Source: Bacteroidales bacterium Bact_11 (GTDB lineage Bacteria > Bacteroidota > Bacteroidia > Bacteroidales > UBA932). Taken from it: a DNA stretch of 55,209 nt. The notes beneath the pieces are model-generated. The model saw nothing but the letters and a program-made list of their open reading frames with translations. It did no database searches and was not told where the DNA came from. Position 1 is the stretch's first letter; each line of letters starts with the position of its first letter. This document shows, one piece after another, positions 22,667-31,700 of this stretch. The stretch is taken from assembly GCA_001603505.1 (NCBI GenBank), contig LUZC01000044.1:1-55209 (forward strand), in the 5' to 3' direction. Position numbers and translations under genes: made by a program.

Positions 22667-23743
22667 ATGCAAAAAATCATTGATCCCGTTCCCGTCGAAG
22701 TGCTCAAGGCGGAACTCACCAAATCCAAGAAGCTGGAAGACACCAACAAAGGCCACAACGAGCTCTACATCGTTACCTGGCACGACTCCCCCAATGTCGT
22801 CACTGAAATCGGCAGATTGCGGGAGGAGGCTTTTCGTGCTGCCGGGGGATCCACGGGCAATGCCATTGACCTGGATGAGTACGACAAAATGGAGAAACCC
22901 TATCGGCAGCTGATTGTCTGGGACCCGGACAATGAGGCCATCCTGGGGGGATATCGCTTCATTTTCGGTTCGGATGCCACGTTCGACGAGAAGGGCCAGC
23001 CTGTCCTGGCCAGTTCACACCAATTCCGCTTTTCCCAGTCATTCATCGATACCTACCTGCCGCACATGATAGAACTCGGCCGCAATTTCGTGGCTCCGGA
23101 GTATCAGAGTTCCCAGCAAGGAGGCGCAAAGTCCATCTATGCCATGGACAATTTGTGGGACGGGCTCGTGGCTGTTGTCATGAAGAATCCCGACCTGCTG
23201 TATTTCTTTGGAAAAGTCACCGTATATCCTTCTTACGACTATATCGCCAGAGACTTGATCTATCATTTCCTTTGGAAGCATTTCGGCGACAAGGAAGAAC
23301 TGGTCAGGCCCTGGGACGACCAGGCCGTGATGCCCTCTTCCGACCCCGGCCTGATGGATCTGGTCCTTCACAAGGAAGACTTGGCGGAGGATTACAAACT
23401 GCTTCGAGGAGCGGTCAGGATGAGGGGCGTCAACGTCCCGCCGAATGTTTCTGCCTACATATCAGCCACTCCAAGGATGCTGATGTTCGGCACGGCTGTG
23501 AACCGATTGATGCACAATATCGAGGACACGGGCATCCTTATTCCTTTCGACGACATCTACCACGAGAAGAAACGCCGCCACATCGGCGCCTATCTGCGCT
23601 TCTTCAGCTCCAAGCACCGCAGGAAACTGGCTGCCGGCACTCCCTATACGCCCGATATGGAAAACCAGATGATCGACCGCTGGCTGATGCTCCGCAGCCG
23701 TAGAATCAAACGTCTCCTTAGGAAGTATCGCCGTCAGTCTTGA
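22667..23743 (+). CDS. glsB: GNAT-type N-acyltransferase of glycine-lipid synthesis (GlsB-like)
   Basis: A 358-residue member of the OlsB/hemolysin-like GNAT group (Acetyltransf_5), with the early segment EIGRLREEAFRAAGG, the IELGRNFVAPEYQ block and the FFGKVTVYPSYD region. It should acylate the amino group of glycine (or serine) from acyl-ACP. The ATG at 22667 (MQKIIDPVP) is preferred over the open frame reaching back to 22532, which would overlap glsA by more than 100 nt. Its end overlaps the convergent phosphatase gene by 10 nt. Confidence 0.85.
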   Translation: MQKIIDPVPVEVLKAELTKSKKLEDTNKGHNELYIVTWHDSPNVVTEIGRLREEAFRAAGGSTGNAIDLDEYDKMEKPYRQLIVWDPDNEAILGGYRFIFGSDATFDEKGQPVLASSHQFRFSQSFIDTYLPHMIELGRNFVAPEYQSSQQGGAKSIYAMDNLWDGLVAVVMKNPDLLYFFGKVTVYPSYDYIARDLIYHFLWKHFGDKEELVRPWDDQAVMPSSDPGLMDLVLHKEDLAEDYKLLRGAVRMRGVNVPPNVSAYISATPRMLMFGTAVNRLMHNIEDTGILIPFDDIYHEKKRRHIGAYLRFFSSKHRRKLAAGTPYTPDMENQMIDRWLMLRSRRIKRLLRKYRRQS

Positions 23744-24999
23744 CAGCCGTTGGCGCGGAAAACCCGCTTGACTTCCTCCCAGGGATAATAGGGACCTCCG
23801 GGAAGATTGAGGAGCGAAGTTTCACGCTCATTGATGAAGCACTTGACCATCACGTCGCCCGCCCGGTTCTTATAGAAGACCATCTGGAAATTGCCGGCAA
23901 ACGGCGTAAATAGCCATCCGGGCCAGTTTTCAGCCTCCTCATGGGTAAGGCGCTCGCCGATGCCTTTCACCCCGATTCGAGCGCAGAAAGCCAGCAGATG
24001 ATAGTCGTGTCCGAATCGCAGGTCGGCCACGCAATCCCCCTGTCGAATGGCCGTATCGGCCTTATCAATGAAGTCTTCCACCAGGGCGTCCACTTCCGGA
24101 ACGGCCATGCGCCGGTGGCCGAACTCCACACTGTTGCACTGGCGAAGATACAAGTCCAGGGAAAGAATGCGCGAATAATGCTTCAGATCCTCCACGTTGA
24201 ACAGCCCGAGAAGGGTCTGGTCCTGGTCGAAAGCCCCGCTGATAGCCGCGAAGCCCAGGGTCTCGTTCAGCAGTTCTGCGATGGAGCAACCGGTTGCTTC
24301 CCTTCCGGCTGAAGCATCGGTGAACACATGCTGCGCAAAGAAAACCGTGTCGGCCGTATAGGAATAGGCAAACTCGCCGATATACTTGAATGCCTCCTGC
24401 CGGATGTCATCCGTGTCAGCGCTGCTGAGGTATTTCATGAACTGTTCTCCCGTATCCCAACCGATATCCAGTTTGGGCTCGAGGGACATCAGTTCCCCGG
24501 TAAAGGCAGCCATGCTCACCAGGCAGCGTGGCGATGTGCTGGAAACGGCACGGACATGTCGGCTGCCACTGCGGAACATGCCCTTGTACTTCTCATGCAT
24601 GCGATGGGCGATCTGTCGGTGTTCCAGCGCCCCGCGAGGCGTCAGGCGTCCGTTCATGCCATCGTGCAGGGAATAGATGGCCTCCACCTGCCGCAAAGCG
24701 CGCTCTCCTTCGTCGCTCAGCGCCCCGGCCTCGTGCGCTTTTCGGTATAACTCCACAGTCCGGCCATAATCGTCGCCCCAGTTGCTGCGCGAACCATGGC
24801 GTCCGTAATGACTGATATAAAAGGGCTTGTAACCCGCGGGAACGGGAGTCTCCGGCGTATCGAAAAATTCATACGGATTGGTATTGACCCCAAAGCGGTA
24901 CAGATTGCCGTCGATACTGTCCGGGAGGACCACTACCTGTTCCTGCGACCCGCAGGCCACTGTCAGCAGCGCCAGGGCGATAAGAAGAAGGCGTTTCAT
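23734..24999 (-). CDS. Histidine acid phosphatase family lipoprotein
   Basis: A 421-residue clade-2 histidine phosphatase: the nucleophile motif YGRHGSR near residue 70 and the proton-donor region LRFGHDYHL late in the chain, in the pattern of phytases, acid phosphatases and MINPP enzymes. The N-terminus (MKRLLLIALALLTVACG) is a lipoprotein signal with lipid Cys17. Substrate not determined (inositol phosphates and sugar phosphates are typical). It starts 4 nt after the C69 dipeptidase gene and ends in a 10-nt overlap with convergent glsB. Confidence 0.88.
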   Translation of the reverse strand: MKRLLLIALALLTVACGSQEQVVVLPDSIDGNLYRFGVNTNPYEFFDTPETPVPAGYKPFYISHYGRHGSRSNWGDDYGRTVELYRKAHEAGALSDEGERALRQVEAIYSLHDGMNGRLTPRGALEHRQIAHRMHEKYKGMFRSGSRHVRAVSSTSPRCLVSMAAFTGELMSLEPKLDIGWDTGEQFMKYLSSADTDDIRQEAFKYIGEFAYSYTADTVFFAQHVFTDASAGREATGCSIAELLNETLGFAAISGAFDQDQTLLGLFNVEDLKHYSRILSLDLYLRQCNSVEFGHRRMAVPEVDALVEDFIDKADTAIRQGDCVADLRFGHDYHLLAFCARIGVKGIGERLTHEEAENWPGWLFTPFAGNFQMVFYKNRAGDVMVKCFINERETSLLNLPGGPYYPWEEVKRVFRANGCQD

Positions 25000-25003
25000 A
25001 AGC

Positions 25004-26620
25004 TTACATACTTCGAACGAATATCTCAAGCACGCGTCCCTTGAGCGCACGCCACTTGCCGGCGACCATCGCGAAGAAACTGTCGGTCTGCTCGTTTAGC
25101 AACAAGGATGCGGCCTCTTCCCTGCCCTCGGCGGGCAGCGACCCGATCTTCTCCTGCAGCGCCTTGTCCTGCTCGAGCATCATCCGTTCGAACAAGGCGC
25201 GCTCGGGCTCGAGCACTTTGCGGGTCTTGTCCCAGTAAATCGTAGCGATACGGTTTGTCTCGCGAAAAGCCCAGACGGCAGCCTCAGGGCGATAACTGTT
25301 CTGGCCGCAATGCCCCATTTCCTCAGGCAGCTTCGTAGCGCCCGCATAAATCGGGAAACGCGGACTCTGGCCCGGATTGTCGAATGAAAACCACAGCACC
25401 CCGCCCACTTCGTCGGGCAGCCAGTCGCGGCACTGTGCGATCCAGGAATAGGAGCACTGGATCACGGCAATGGTCCGACGGTTGGTCACGGTGCCGGGAG
25501 CAATCTGGTTGAGCATCGCACGCACGTCGGCCGACATCCAGTTGGATATCGGAGTGATTTCTTCATCGTACTCAGTATACGTCGAATAAGGATACGGATC
25601 GCTGTCGAGATTCTTGATGCGACGGTGCGCCGTGATTTTCAAATTCTTTCCCATATCCAAGTCGGTGCCCTCGTAGGTTTCCCGATAGAAGGCCATCATC
25701 ATCTCGGGCGTCACGGGGACCTCGGGCTTGACCGAGAACGGAAGCTCCTCGTCATCCAGCGAGAGGCCGAGCGATGGGGCCAGCGTGTTGAACACGAACC
25801 ACTCGCGCACGGAGAACGGCTTGCGCTTGGCATCGCCCACCACTTTCCAGAATTTCAGGGGGCCTTTGCCATCCCAGAGACCCAGGGCCTTCGCCTTCTT
25901 CTTCAGGTCTTTGCAGTACATGAAGTGGTCGGGATCGTCGAAGTCGATGGCACCGATGCGGGCAATGTTGGCCGAGATACCCACATGGTCGTCGGGGATC
26001 CGCTGCGCCGCCCAGATGGCACCGGGCGCGCCCGGGCCGGGGCCGTTGATCTCAAACTGCCACACCTCGTTGGGGTCGGCCACCGTGAGCGTCTCGCCCC
26101 AGTCGGCATAGCCGTATTTCTCGGCCATCTCGCCCATCAGGCGGATGGCATCGCGGGCATTGTCGCAATATTCAAGGGCCAGACGCTCCAGTTCCTCGAT
26201 CCAGAACACCCCGTTGCGATTGATCAGGTCCTTGTTGCCGTCGTAGGTCGTTTCGCCGATGGCCAGCTGCTTCTCGTTCATGCAGGGATACGCCGTATTG
26301 ACGAAACGATAGGTCTGAAGGGCAGGCGGCACAATGCGCCCGGTCTCATAGACACCCCGCGGATCCCAGGGTTCCTCCTTGTGCAGGACATTGAAGAAAT
26401 AGGGCTCCGTCTCACCCGGAGCGAAGGTCTTTCGCGGCTCGATGGTCACATAGGTCCGGTAATAGGAGTCGCAGCAGTGCGCGGTCATCACCGACCCGTC
26501 GCTGGAGGCCTTCTTTCCCACCATGATGGAGGTACACGCCTCACCGGTTGGAAGGGAGAGCAGAGCCAGTGTCGCTGCGGCGAAAAGATATCTGACAGGC
26601 CTTTTCATAAATGAAATCAT
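25004..26620 (-). CDS. C69-family dipeptidase
   Basis: A 538-residue Ntn-hydrolase. A signal peptide (FAAATLALLSLPTGEA) ends immediately before the N-terminal nucleophile Cys in ACTSIMVGKKAS, so export exposes the catalytic Cys29. Further family segments are HCCDSYYRTYV, NRNGVFWIEELERLA and NPNEVW-like DPNEVWQFEI. The enzyme cleaves dipeptides in the periplasm. The start at 26620 gives a 4-nt ATGA overlap with the preceding 137-residue gene; the ATG at 26608 is an alternative with a better signal peptide. Confidence 0.92.
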   Translation of the reverse strand: MISFMKRPVRYLFAAATLALLSLPTGEACTSIMVGKKASSDGSVMTAHCCDSYYRTYVTIEPRKTFAPGETEPYFFNVLHKEEPWDPRGVYETGRIVPPALQTYRFVNTAYPCMNEKQLAIGETTYDGNKDLINRNGVFWIEELERLALEYCDNARDAIRLMGEMAEKYGYADWGETLTVADPNEVWQFEINGPGPGAPGAIWAAQRIPDDHVGISANIARIGAIDFDDPDHFMYCKDLKKKAKALGLWDGKGPLKFWKVVGDAKRKPFSVREWFVFNTLAPSLGLSLDDEELPFSVKPEVPVTPEMMMAFYRETYEGTDLDMGKNLKITAHRRIKNLDSDPYPYSTYTEYDEEITPISNWMSADVRAMLNQIAPGTVTNRRTIAVIQCSYSWIAQCRDWLPDEVGGVLWFSFDNPGQSPRFPIYAGATKLPEEMGHCGQNSYRPEAAVWAFRETNRIATIYWDKTRKVLEPERALFERMMLEQDKALQEKIGSLPAEGREEAASLLLNEQTDSFFAMVAGKWRALKGRVLEIFVRSM

Positions 26621-27030
26621 TTTAAGCTGGCATCCAAACAGACAGCCTCTTCCGTGAAAGACAGTCCGCTTACGGCGATGCTGTCAAAAACAGGCTTCAT
26701 CTGCGGAATAGCGTCAAGGTTCAACACCACCTGTTTGTCTTCGAACTGTTCGATGAGTCCGGCCGGCATCTTCTCCAGAAGGGGCTTCTTTGCCTTGTCC
26801 AGGACCCAGCCGCCCACGCTGCCGGCATCCACCTCGGCGGTGACGCGGCTCCCTTCGATGGAAAGGAACTTTACTTTCGCGGAAACAGAGGGCGAAAGCA
26901 AGCCCAGGATATTGACGACAAAAGAAACCGTTGCCGTGTCGGAAGCAGCATACGAAAGGGTCAGACCCTTGACAGGGGTCTTCTGAGCGATGATGTCATT
27001 CAACTCGTTGAATGGGACTTGCAGTATCAT
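26617..27030 (-). CDS. Conserved hypothetical protein
   Basis: A 137-residue protein without signal peptide or membrane helix, predicted beta-rich (GLTLSYAASDTATVSFVVNILG, VSAKVKFLSIEG, GSRVTAEVDAGS). I recognise no family. It lies 15 nt after the DUF389 gene and overlaps the C69 dipeptidase start by 4 nt, so it is translationally coupled to an exported peptidase while appearing cytosolic itself. Confidence 0.7.
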   Translation of the reverse strand: MILQVPFNELNDIIAQKTPVKGLTLSYAASDTATVSFVVNILGLLSPSVSAKVKFLSIEGSRVTAEVDAGSVGGWVLDKAKKPLLEKMPAGLIEQFEDKQVVLNLDAIPQMKPVFDSIAVSGLSFTEEAVCLDASLK

Positions 27031-27045
27031 AATTGTAGTAGCGGT

Positions 27046-28173
27046 TTAGAGAGAATCGGCGGCAGCCTTCGCTTTTTCAGCGCCTTTGTATTTTGCCAGC
27101 TCGATCTGCAGCTCCGTGATGGTTTGGTTCAGTTCCTGGATCTTCTTCAGATAGTGGTCGTTGAGGTCGCGGATCACTTCGTTCTTATTGATACTCTGAA
27201 CGGCGGCTTCCTCGTGGAATACGATTTGGTCGCTATGCAGGCCGTAGCTCTGTGCGCTATTGAGCAGCACCTGCTTGGTCGTGTAGTCGAGTGTCTCTCC
27301 GGCCAGATAGAGGTCCAGGGTCTGTGTATGTCCGCTGAGGTGGATCTGATGGTCGAAGATATAGCTGGAACCGATGGTTTTGTTGTCCAGCACAAAGCGC
27401 TCCGCATTGGTGGCGAAATTGTTGTCGCGGATGGTGCCGATGGCCGAAATAATGCTGGGCACAATCATCACCAGCAGGACGGCAGCAACGACGCGACGGT
27501 TGCGCTTGAGGTGGTACTCATCGACGGCAACACTTTCAAAGCCCAGGAACTTGGACATGAAGAAAGTGGCCAGGGCAATGAAGAAGCTGTTGATCAGGAA
27601 CAGATAGGCGGCGCCAAGGATGTAGGTCAGGCTGAGCCGGGCGATGCCGTAGCCCAGCGTGCAGAGCGGCGGCATCAGCGCCGTGGCGATGGCCACACCT
27701 GAAATCACATTGCCCCGTTCCTTCCGGGAGTGTTCCATCATGCCGGCAACGCCGCCGAACAGGGCGATCAGCACATCGTAAATCGTGGGACGCGTTCGAG
27801 CCAGGAGTTCCGTGGGGTTGTTCAGTTTCAACGGGGAAACCAGGAAGTAGATGCAGGCTACCACAATGCTGATGATCACCATCACGAAGAAGTTCTTCAT
27901 GGCGCCCTTCATCAAATCGGTGTCGTTGGTGCCCAGGCCCAGTCCGAAACCGATGATCGGCCCCATCACGGGTGAGATAAGCATCGCGCCGATGATGACG
28001 GGGATGGAGTTGACGTTCAGGCCCACGCAGGCGATGATGATGGCACACGCGAGAATGATGACATTCGGTCCCCGGAAAAAAATATTTTTCTTTATGGCCG
28101 CTGCCGCGCCCGCCCGGTCGATATCGTTCTCCAGGTAAACGATGTGGCGGATGTATCGCTTGAATCTGTTCAT
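27046..28173 (-). CDS. DUF389 family membrane protein
   Basis: A 375-residue protein with a cytosolic start, about seven membrane helices (residues 35-245) that include the family hallmark GAMLISPVMGPIIGFGLGLG and SGVAIATALMPPLCTLGYG, then a soluble part and a C-terminal coiled coil (LNDHYLKKIQELNQTITELQIELAKYKG). DUF389/TIGR00341 proteins are uncharacterised, probably transporters. Its start overlaps the cytidylate-kinase-like gene by 4 nt (28170-28173). Confidence 0.9.
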   Translation of the reverse strand: MNRFKRYIRHIVYLENDIDRAGAAAAIKKNIFFRGPNVIILACAIIIACVGLNVNSIPVIIGAMLISPVMGPIIGFGLGLGTNDTDLMKGAMKNFFVMVIISIVVACIYFLVSPLKLNNPTELLARTRPTIYDVLIALFGGVAGMMEHSRKERGNVISGVAIATALMPPLCTLGYGIARLSLTYILGAAYLFLINSFFIALATFFMSKFLGFESVAVDEYHLKRNRRVVAAVLLVMIVPSIISAIGTIRDNNFATNAERFVLDNKTIGSSYIFDHQIHLSGHTQTLDLYLAGETLDYTTKQVLLNSAQSYGLHSDQIVFHEEAAVQSINKNEVIRDLNDHYLKKIQELNQTITELQIELAKYKGAEKAKAAADSL

Positions 28174-28817
28174 GATCTTCGGGAGATGTAAGCGTGAATC
28201 AGTTCAACCGCGTCATCCTCGGTCAAATGATCCATATTGAGCACCAGGTCGTAATTTCGGGCATCGTATCGGTTCTTGCCCGTGTAACGATACACATAGT
28301 TCTCGCGTGAAGCGTCCACGCTGTCGATGATGGCCGCCGCCTGCTCTTCCGTGAGGTTCTGTTTGCGCTTGACGCGGGCGATGCGATGCTCACGGGAGGC
28401 GGTAATGAAAACGGATATCTTCCCGGGGCAGTCCTTCAACACGAAGAACCCGGACCGGCCGGCAATGACGCAAGGCCCTTCTTCCGCAATCGCCTGAAGG
28501 ATTTCCGTCTCGGCCTTAAACACGTCGTCCGTGGTGATGTCGGAGCGGAATTCCTGGACGAATCGGCTGTCTTCATTGACCAGCATCGACTGTTTCGGCA
28601 TGGGAGCGACCCATTTGATAAAGTCGGCCAGCCAGTTCTTCTTCTCACCTTTGAGTTGTTCGATGCTGCTGGTGGTGAGGTTGAATTTGGTCCTGAGCGC
28701 ATTGATCAGATCTTTGTCGCTGTAACGGATATCCAGTCTTTCGGCGAGTTTCCGTCCGACAGTGCGACCGCCGGAGCCCAGTTCCCGGCTTAAGGTAACC
28801 ACAAGATGATGATTCAT
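28170..28817 (-). CDS. Cytidylate-kinase-like family protein
   Basis: A 215-residue P-loop kinase-like protein: SRELGSGGRTVGRKLAERL in the P-loop position, SDKDLI, a VIAGRSGFFVL segment, and the C-terminal YRYTGKNRYDARNYDLVLNMD. These features define the Bacteroidota/Firmicutes cytidylate-kinase-like group, which differs from Cmk and whose substrate is unproven. The start at 28817 (MNHHLVV) follows the usual family length; an upstream ATG at 28841 would run into the neighbouring stop. Coupled to DUF389 by a 4-nt overlap. Confidence 0.88.
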   Translation of the reverse strand: MNHHLVVTLSRELGSGGRTVGRKLAERLDIRYSDKDLINALRTKFNLTTSSIEQLKGEKKNWLADFIKWVAPMPKQSMLVNEDSRFVQEFRSDITTDDVFKAETEILQAIAEEGPCVIAGRSGFFVLKDCPGKISVFITASREHRIARVKRKQNLTEEQAAAIIDSVDASRENYVYRYTGKNRYDARNYDLVLNMDHLTEDDAVELIHAYISRRS

Positions 28818-28842
28818 ACTTACCTGTTTATTGTTTCGCAAA

Positions 28843-29754
28843 TTACGAATTATTACGGATTAATCGATACTTTTTCTTGCCGATCCACCAACCAAGCAGG
28901 AAAATGCCGATGCCCAGGAGAAGGAGTGCGACAAGCATGGAGCATACGGTTCCGGCGGAATGGACCGTCGAAAAGGCTCCAGACACGTAGAAGATGCCCA
29001 TCATGATGACGCCGGCAAGATAGAGGATGATTCCCAGACAGAGAATCGTGCGCCAGAGGGTGCCCCATACGCCGTACCCGAACAGCTGGTGATACGCTAT
29101 GAAATAGAAGATGGGTATCAGGATGGTCGTCCAATCGCCGAACAAGGCGCGCAGCATAATGCAGAACAGAACTAGTGAACTCATGAACAACTGGATGTAG
29201 ACACCATCCACAAACGAGTGGTGCGCATGCCGGGGCGCATACCGGAAAAGCAGCATGGTCGGAATAATGAGGAGGACGGTCTGGATGAGCGTGGCCCAGT
29301 CCAGATGGGATACCAGCCATTCAAGGATGGTCCGCAATACACCGCTCTCAGCGGTCACCGACAAGGTTTTGTCGGTGACCGCATTCCCGACGAAGCCGTT
29401 GACCAGCATCACGGCAAGGGCGACGTAACACAACATGTCGATGGGCGAACCGCACACGCGCTGGCGGCCGCTGATATAGTCGCCGATCAGGTATCCCGGA
29501 CGGGCGAATATCTGGATGAGATACGAGAGCACGGAACTTGCCTCCGTGAATCCCAGCAGCAATGTAGTGTCTTTGTCTTCCGGAGGGAGGTCCTTCTTTG
29601 CGACATTGTACTTCTGCCCGCAGGCCGGGCAGAAATTACCCTCGAAGGTATTTCCGCAATTTGCACAATGATAACACCTTCCGGGCTTTATGTCGTAACA
29701 GAAGGGCTCACGTTGCCAGGCCCTGAAGCGCTGAATGAAACTTTTTAGGCTCAT
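28843..29754 (-). CDS. DUF3667 zinc-ribbon membrane protein
   Basis: A 303-residue protein. The N-terminal zinc ribbon carries Cys30, Cys33, Cys42 and Cys45 (CANCGNTF, NFCPACGQKY), then a short basic and acidic stretch, then about five membrane helices from residue 105 to 295. This is the DUF3667 layout, common in Bacteroidota and without known function. First gene of a minus-strand run that continues with a cytidylate-kinase-like protein and DUF389. Confidence 0.87.
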   Translation of the reverse strand: MSLKSFIQRFRAWQREPFCYDIKPGRCYHCANCGNTFEGNFCPACGQKYNVAKKDLPPEDKDTTLLLGFTEASSVLSYLIQIFARPGYLIGDYISGRQRVCGSPIDMLCYVALAVMLVNGFVGNAVTDKTLSVTAESGVLRTILEWLVSHLDWATLIQTVLLIIPTMLLFRYAPRHAHHSFVDGVYIQLFMSSLVLFCIMLRALFGDWTTILIPIFYFIAYHQLFGYGVWGTLWRTILCLGIILYLAGVIMMGIFYVSGAFSTVHSAGTVCSMLVALLLLGIGIFLLGWWIGKKKYRLIRNNS

Positions 29755-29801
29755 CTTCTTACATTAATTGTTGCAAGTTACAAAATATTGCGTTTATTTA
29801 C

Positions 29802-29809
29802 TAACTTTG
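29802..29809 (+). promoter_or_regulatory. -7 box of the 404-residue membrane protein gene
   Basis: TAACTTTG matches TAnnTTTG. It stands 26 nt before the ATG at 29836 and downstream of the first in-frame start at 29788, which it therefore excludes. Confidence 0.5.
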
Positions 29810-29835
29810 AGTTGTTATACGATGTGCTTTCACGA

Positions 29836-31050
29836 ATGGAAATGAACTCAGAAAAGCATTCCGCCCGGTTTTCCGAATTTACCACCAGGCTTCTCATCAG
29901 TATTCTGGCGACCGTCATATCCATCGTCCTCACTTTTGGTACCGCCCGTTGGTGGGAAAACCGGAAGCAGGACAAAACCCGCCGGATGATGGCCATGATG
30001 GTCATCCACGACATCGATGAAAGCATCGAGAAGATCCGGGATATGATCGAATGGGACGAAGAAGGCCGTGCCCTGACCATGAGGCTTTTGGCGAATATCG
30101 ACAGCCTGGAGCGATTCCCGGCCGATACGCTCTCCGAATTCATCAATTACCTGATTCCCGGCGTATACAATCCCGGCTGGGAATTCGACAAGTCGAACGA
30201 AGCCATATTCAACAGCAGCCAGGAGTCCTGGAACACGCTGAACGATATGACCTTCATCCGGAACGTCCAAAAGTGTTACCACTACCGATCGATCCTGGAA
30301 CAAGAGCGGGAGGAGTGGATCTATTTCCAGAAGCCGGTCTCGAAGGAAGAGTCCTACGAGATGATCATGAACGTGGAAGCCCTGCAGGATGAAGCCTTTT
30401 TCATACCGCTTTGCAAGAGATTGCTTACCGACTCGAAAGTTCGGCATTATGTGGACAACTCCTTCTGGCGCTGCTATCTCTACAACAACATCCTTTCGGC
30501 ATGCATGGAACTCAACGAAAGCAACCGCTTCCTGATGAACATCTCCGACGAGCAATTGAAAGAGTTTGAGAAAAAGACCGTCGAGCAACGGCATAAGGCC
30601 AGCAAGAAGGAGATCATCGGCAGCTGGAGCTTTTCGTCCGGAGAGGATTACTCCGCGGAAATCACTTTCCGGAAAGACCGCACCCTGACCAATCGCCACG
30701 AGTTCCGTTATTCGAGTCCCGTCTATAGCGGAAAGATAAAGGTCATCGCCACCATGAACGGGACCTGGGAAATGACCCGCGACTCCCTGATCCGTAATTA
30801 TGACCTGTCCAGCCTGGAGGTAACGGTAGATGACAGTGGCATCTCCTATCGTCCGGAGAATGAAGAAATCGTCCAAAAGAGTCTGGATTCCATGCATTCC
30901 GGCGCGCTGAAAGAAGAAATCAAGGCATCCCTCGCCAACGACAACCGCAATGCCGGCACCGTCTATCTCAGCGCCAACGGAAAGAAGATGGAACTCTCCG
31001 ATGGCGAGGAACTTCCCACGCTTTATACACGAGTGACAAAAACCGACTAA
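29836..31050 (+). CDS. Membrane-anchored protein of unknown function
   Basis: A 404-residue protein with a single membrane helix near residues 15-37 (RLLISILATVISIVLTFGTARWW), then a helical, charged body (about 45-265) and a C-terminal beta-rich part (about 275-400; EIIGSWSFSSG, GTWEMTRDSLIRNY) that resembles a lipocalin-like or META-type stress domain by pattern only. The helix followed by WWENRK recalls DUF6090 proteins. The start is set by the -7 box at 29802. The ATGs at 29836 and 29842 are both possible. Confidence 0.75.
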   Translation: MEMNSEKHSARFSEFTTRLLISILATVISIVLTFGTARWWENRKQDKTRRMMAMMVIHDIDESIEKIRDMIEWDEEGRALTMRLLANIDSLERFPADTLSEFINYLIPGVYNPGWEFDKSNEAIFNSSQESWNTLNDMTFIRNVQKCYHYRSILEQEREEWIYFQKPVSKEESYEMIMNVEALQDEAFFIPLCKRLLTDSKVRHYVDNSFWRCYLYNNILSACMELNESNRFLMNISDEQLKEFEKKTVEQRHKASKKEIIGSWSFSSGEDYSAEITFRKDRTLTNRHEFRYSSPVYSGKIKVIATMNGTWEMTRDSLIRNYDLSSLEVTVDDSGISYRPENEEIVQKSLDSMHSGALKEEIKASLANDNRNAGTVYLSANGKKMELSDGEELPTLYTRVTKTD

Positions 31051-31074
31051 TCAATCCTCTCATTTTTTATCATT

Positions 31075-31638
31075 ATGAAAAAAAGCACTAAACTCTGGCT
31101 CGCAATCGCAGGCGTCCTGCTGATCGTCCTTGGTATCATTTGCATCTGCAAACCTGCCTCAACCCTCTTTGCAATGGCCTGGCTTATCGGCTGCTTCACC
31201 CTGGTCGCCGGTATCAGCAAGCTCATCTTCACCTTCCGCACGGAAGCTTTCCTGCCCAATAGCGGCAGCCGCCTGCTTTCTGCCATCCTGCAGATCATCC
31301 TGGGTGTGATCTTCCTGGCCAACAATCTGTTCCTGACCATTTCCCTCCCCATCATCTTTGCCATGTGGGTGCTCATTGAAGGCGTACTGATCGCTATTCA
31401 GAGCTTTGACTACAAGAAAGTGGGCTTTACCTACTGGTGGGTCATCCTGCTGCTGGGCATCGCCGGCGCTGTCCTGGGTATTCTCGGCCTGAGGAATCCT
31501 GACGTTTCTGCCGTCACGCTTTCCACAATCATTGGTGTGGGTATCATCGCTCTGGGCGCCGCCTACATCTTCGCCCTTTGCGGTATCCAGAAATTTGAAA
31601 ACACGGTTAAAGAGATTCGCAATGCAATGATGCCTTAG
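31075..31638 (+). CDS. HdeD/DUF308 family membrane protein
   Basis: A 187-residue protein with six membrane helices in three short pairs (KLWLAIAGVLLIVLGIICI first), the DUF308/HdeD pattern. HdeD contributes to acid resistance in E. coli, but most members have no known role. It follows the previous gene by 24 nt and is followed by a strong terminator-like hairpin. Confidence 0.85.
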   Translation: MKKSTKLWLAIAGVLLIVLGIICICKPASTLFAMAWLIGCFTLVAGISKLIFTFRTEAFLPNSGSRLLSAILQIILGVIFLANNLFLTISLPIIFAMWVLIEGVLIAIQSFDYKKVGFTYWWVILLLGIAGAVLGILGLRNPDVSAVTLSTIIGVGIIALGAAYIFALCGIQKFENTVKEIRNAMMP

Positions 31639-31663
31639 TCGCATCCCAAGAATCATATGGACC

Positions 31664-31697
31664 CCGGGGAGGTCGTTGAGACCTCCCCGGCTTTATT
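31664..31697 (+). terminator. Strong hairpin between DUF308 and pyrG: terminator or attenuator
   Basis: CCGGGGAGGTC (31664-31674) pairs perfectly with GACCTCCCCGG (31680-31690), an 11-bp GC-rich stem with a 5-nt loop, followed by CTTTATT. The pyrG start codon at 31701 comes only 10 nt after the stem. No -7 box fits between hairpin and start, so any pyrG transcript must read through it. It may therefore be an attenuator for pyrG and not just the end of the upstream gene. Confidence 0.75.
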
Positions 31698-31700
31698 TAC

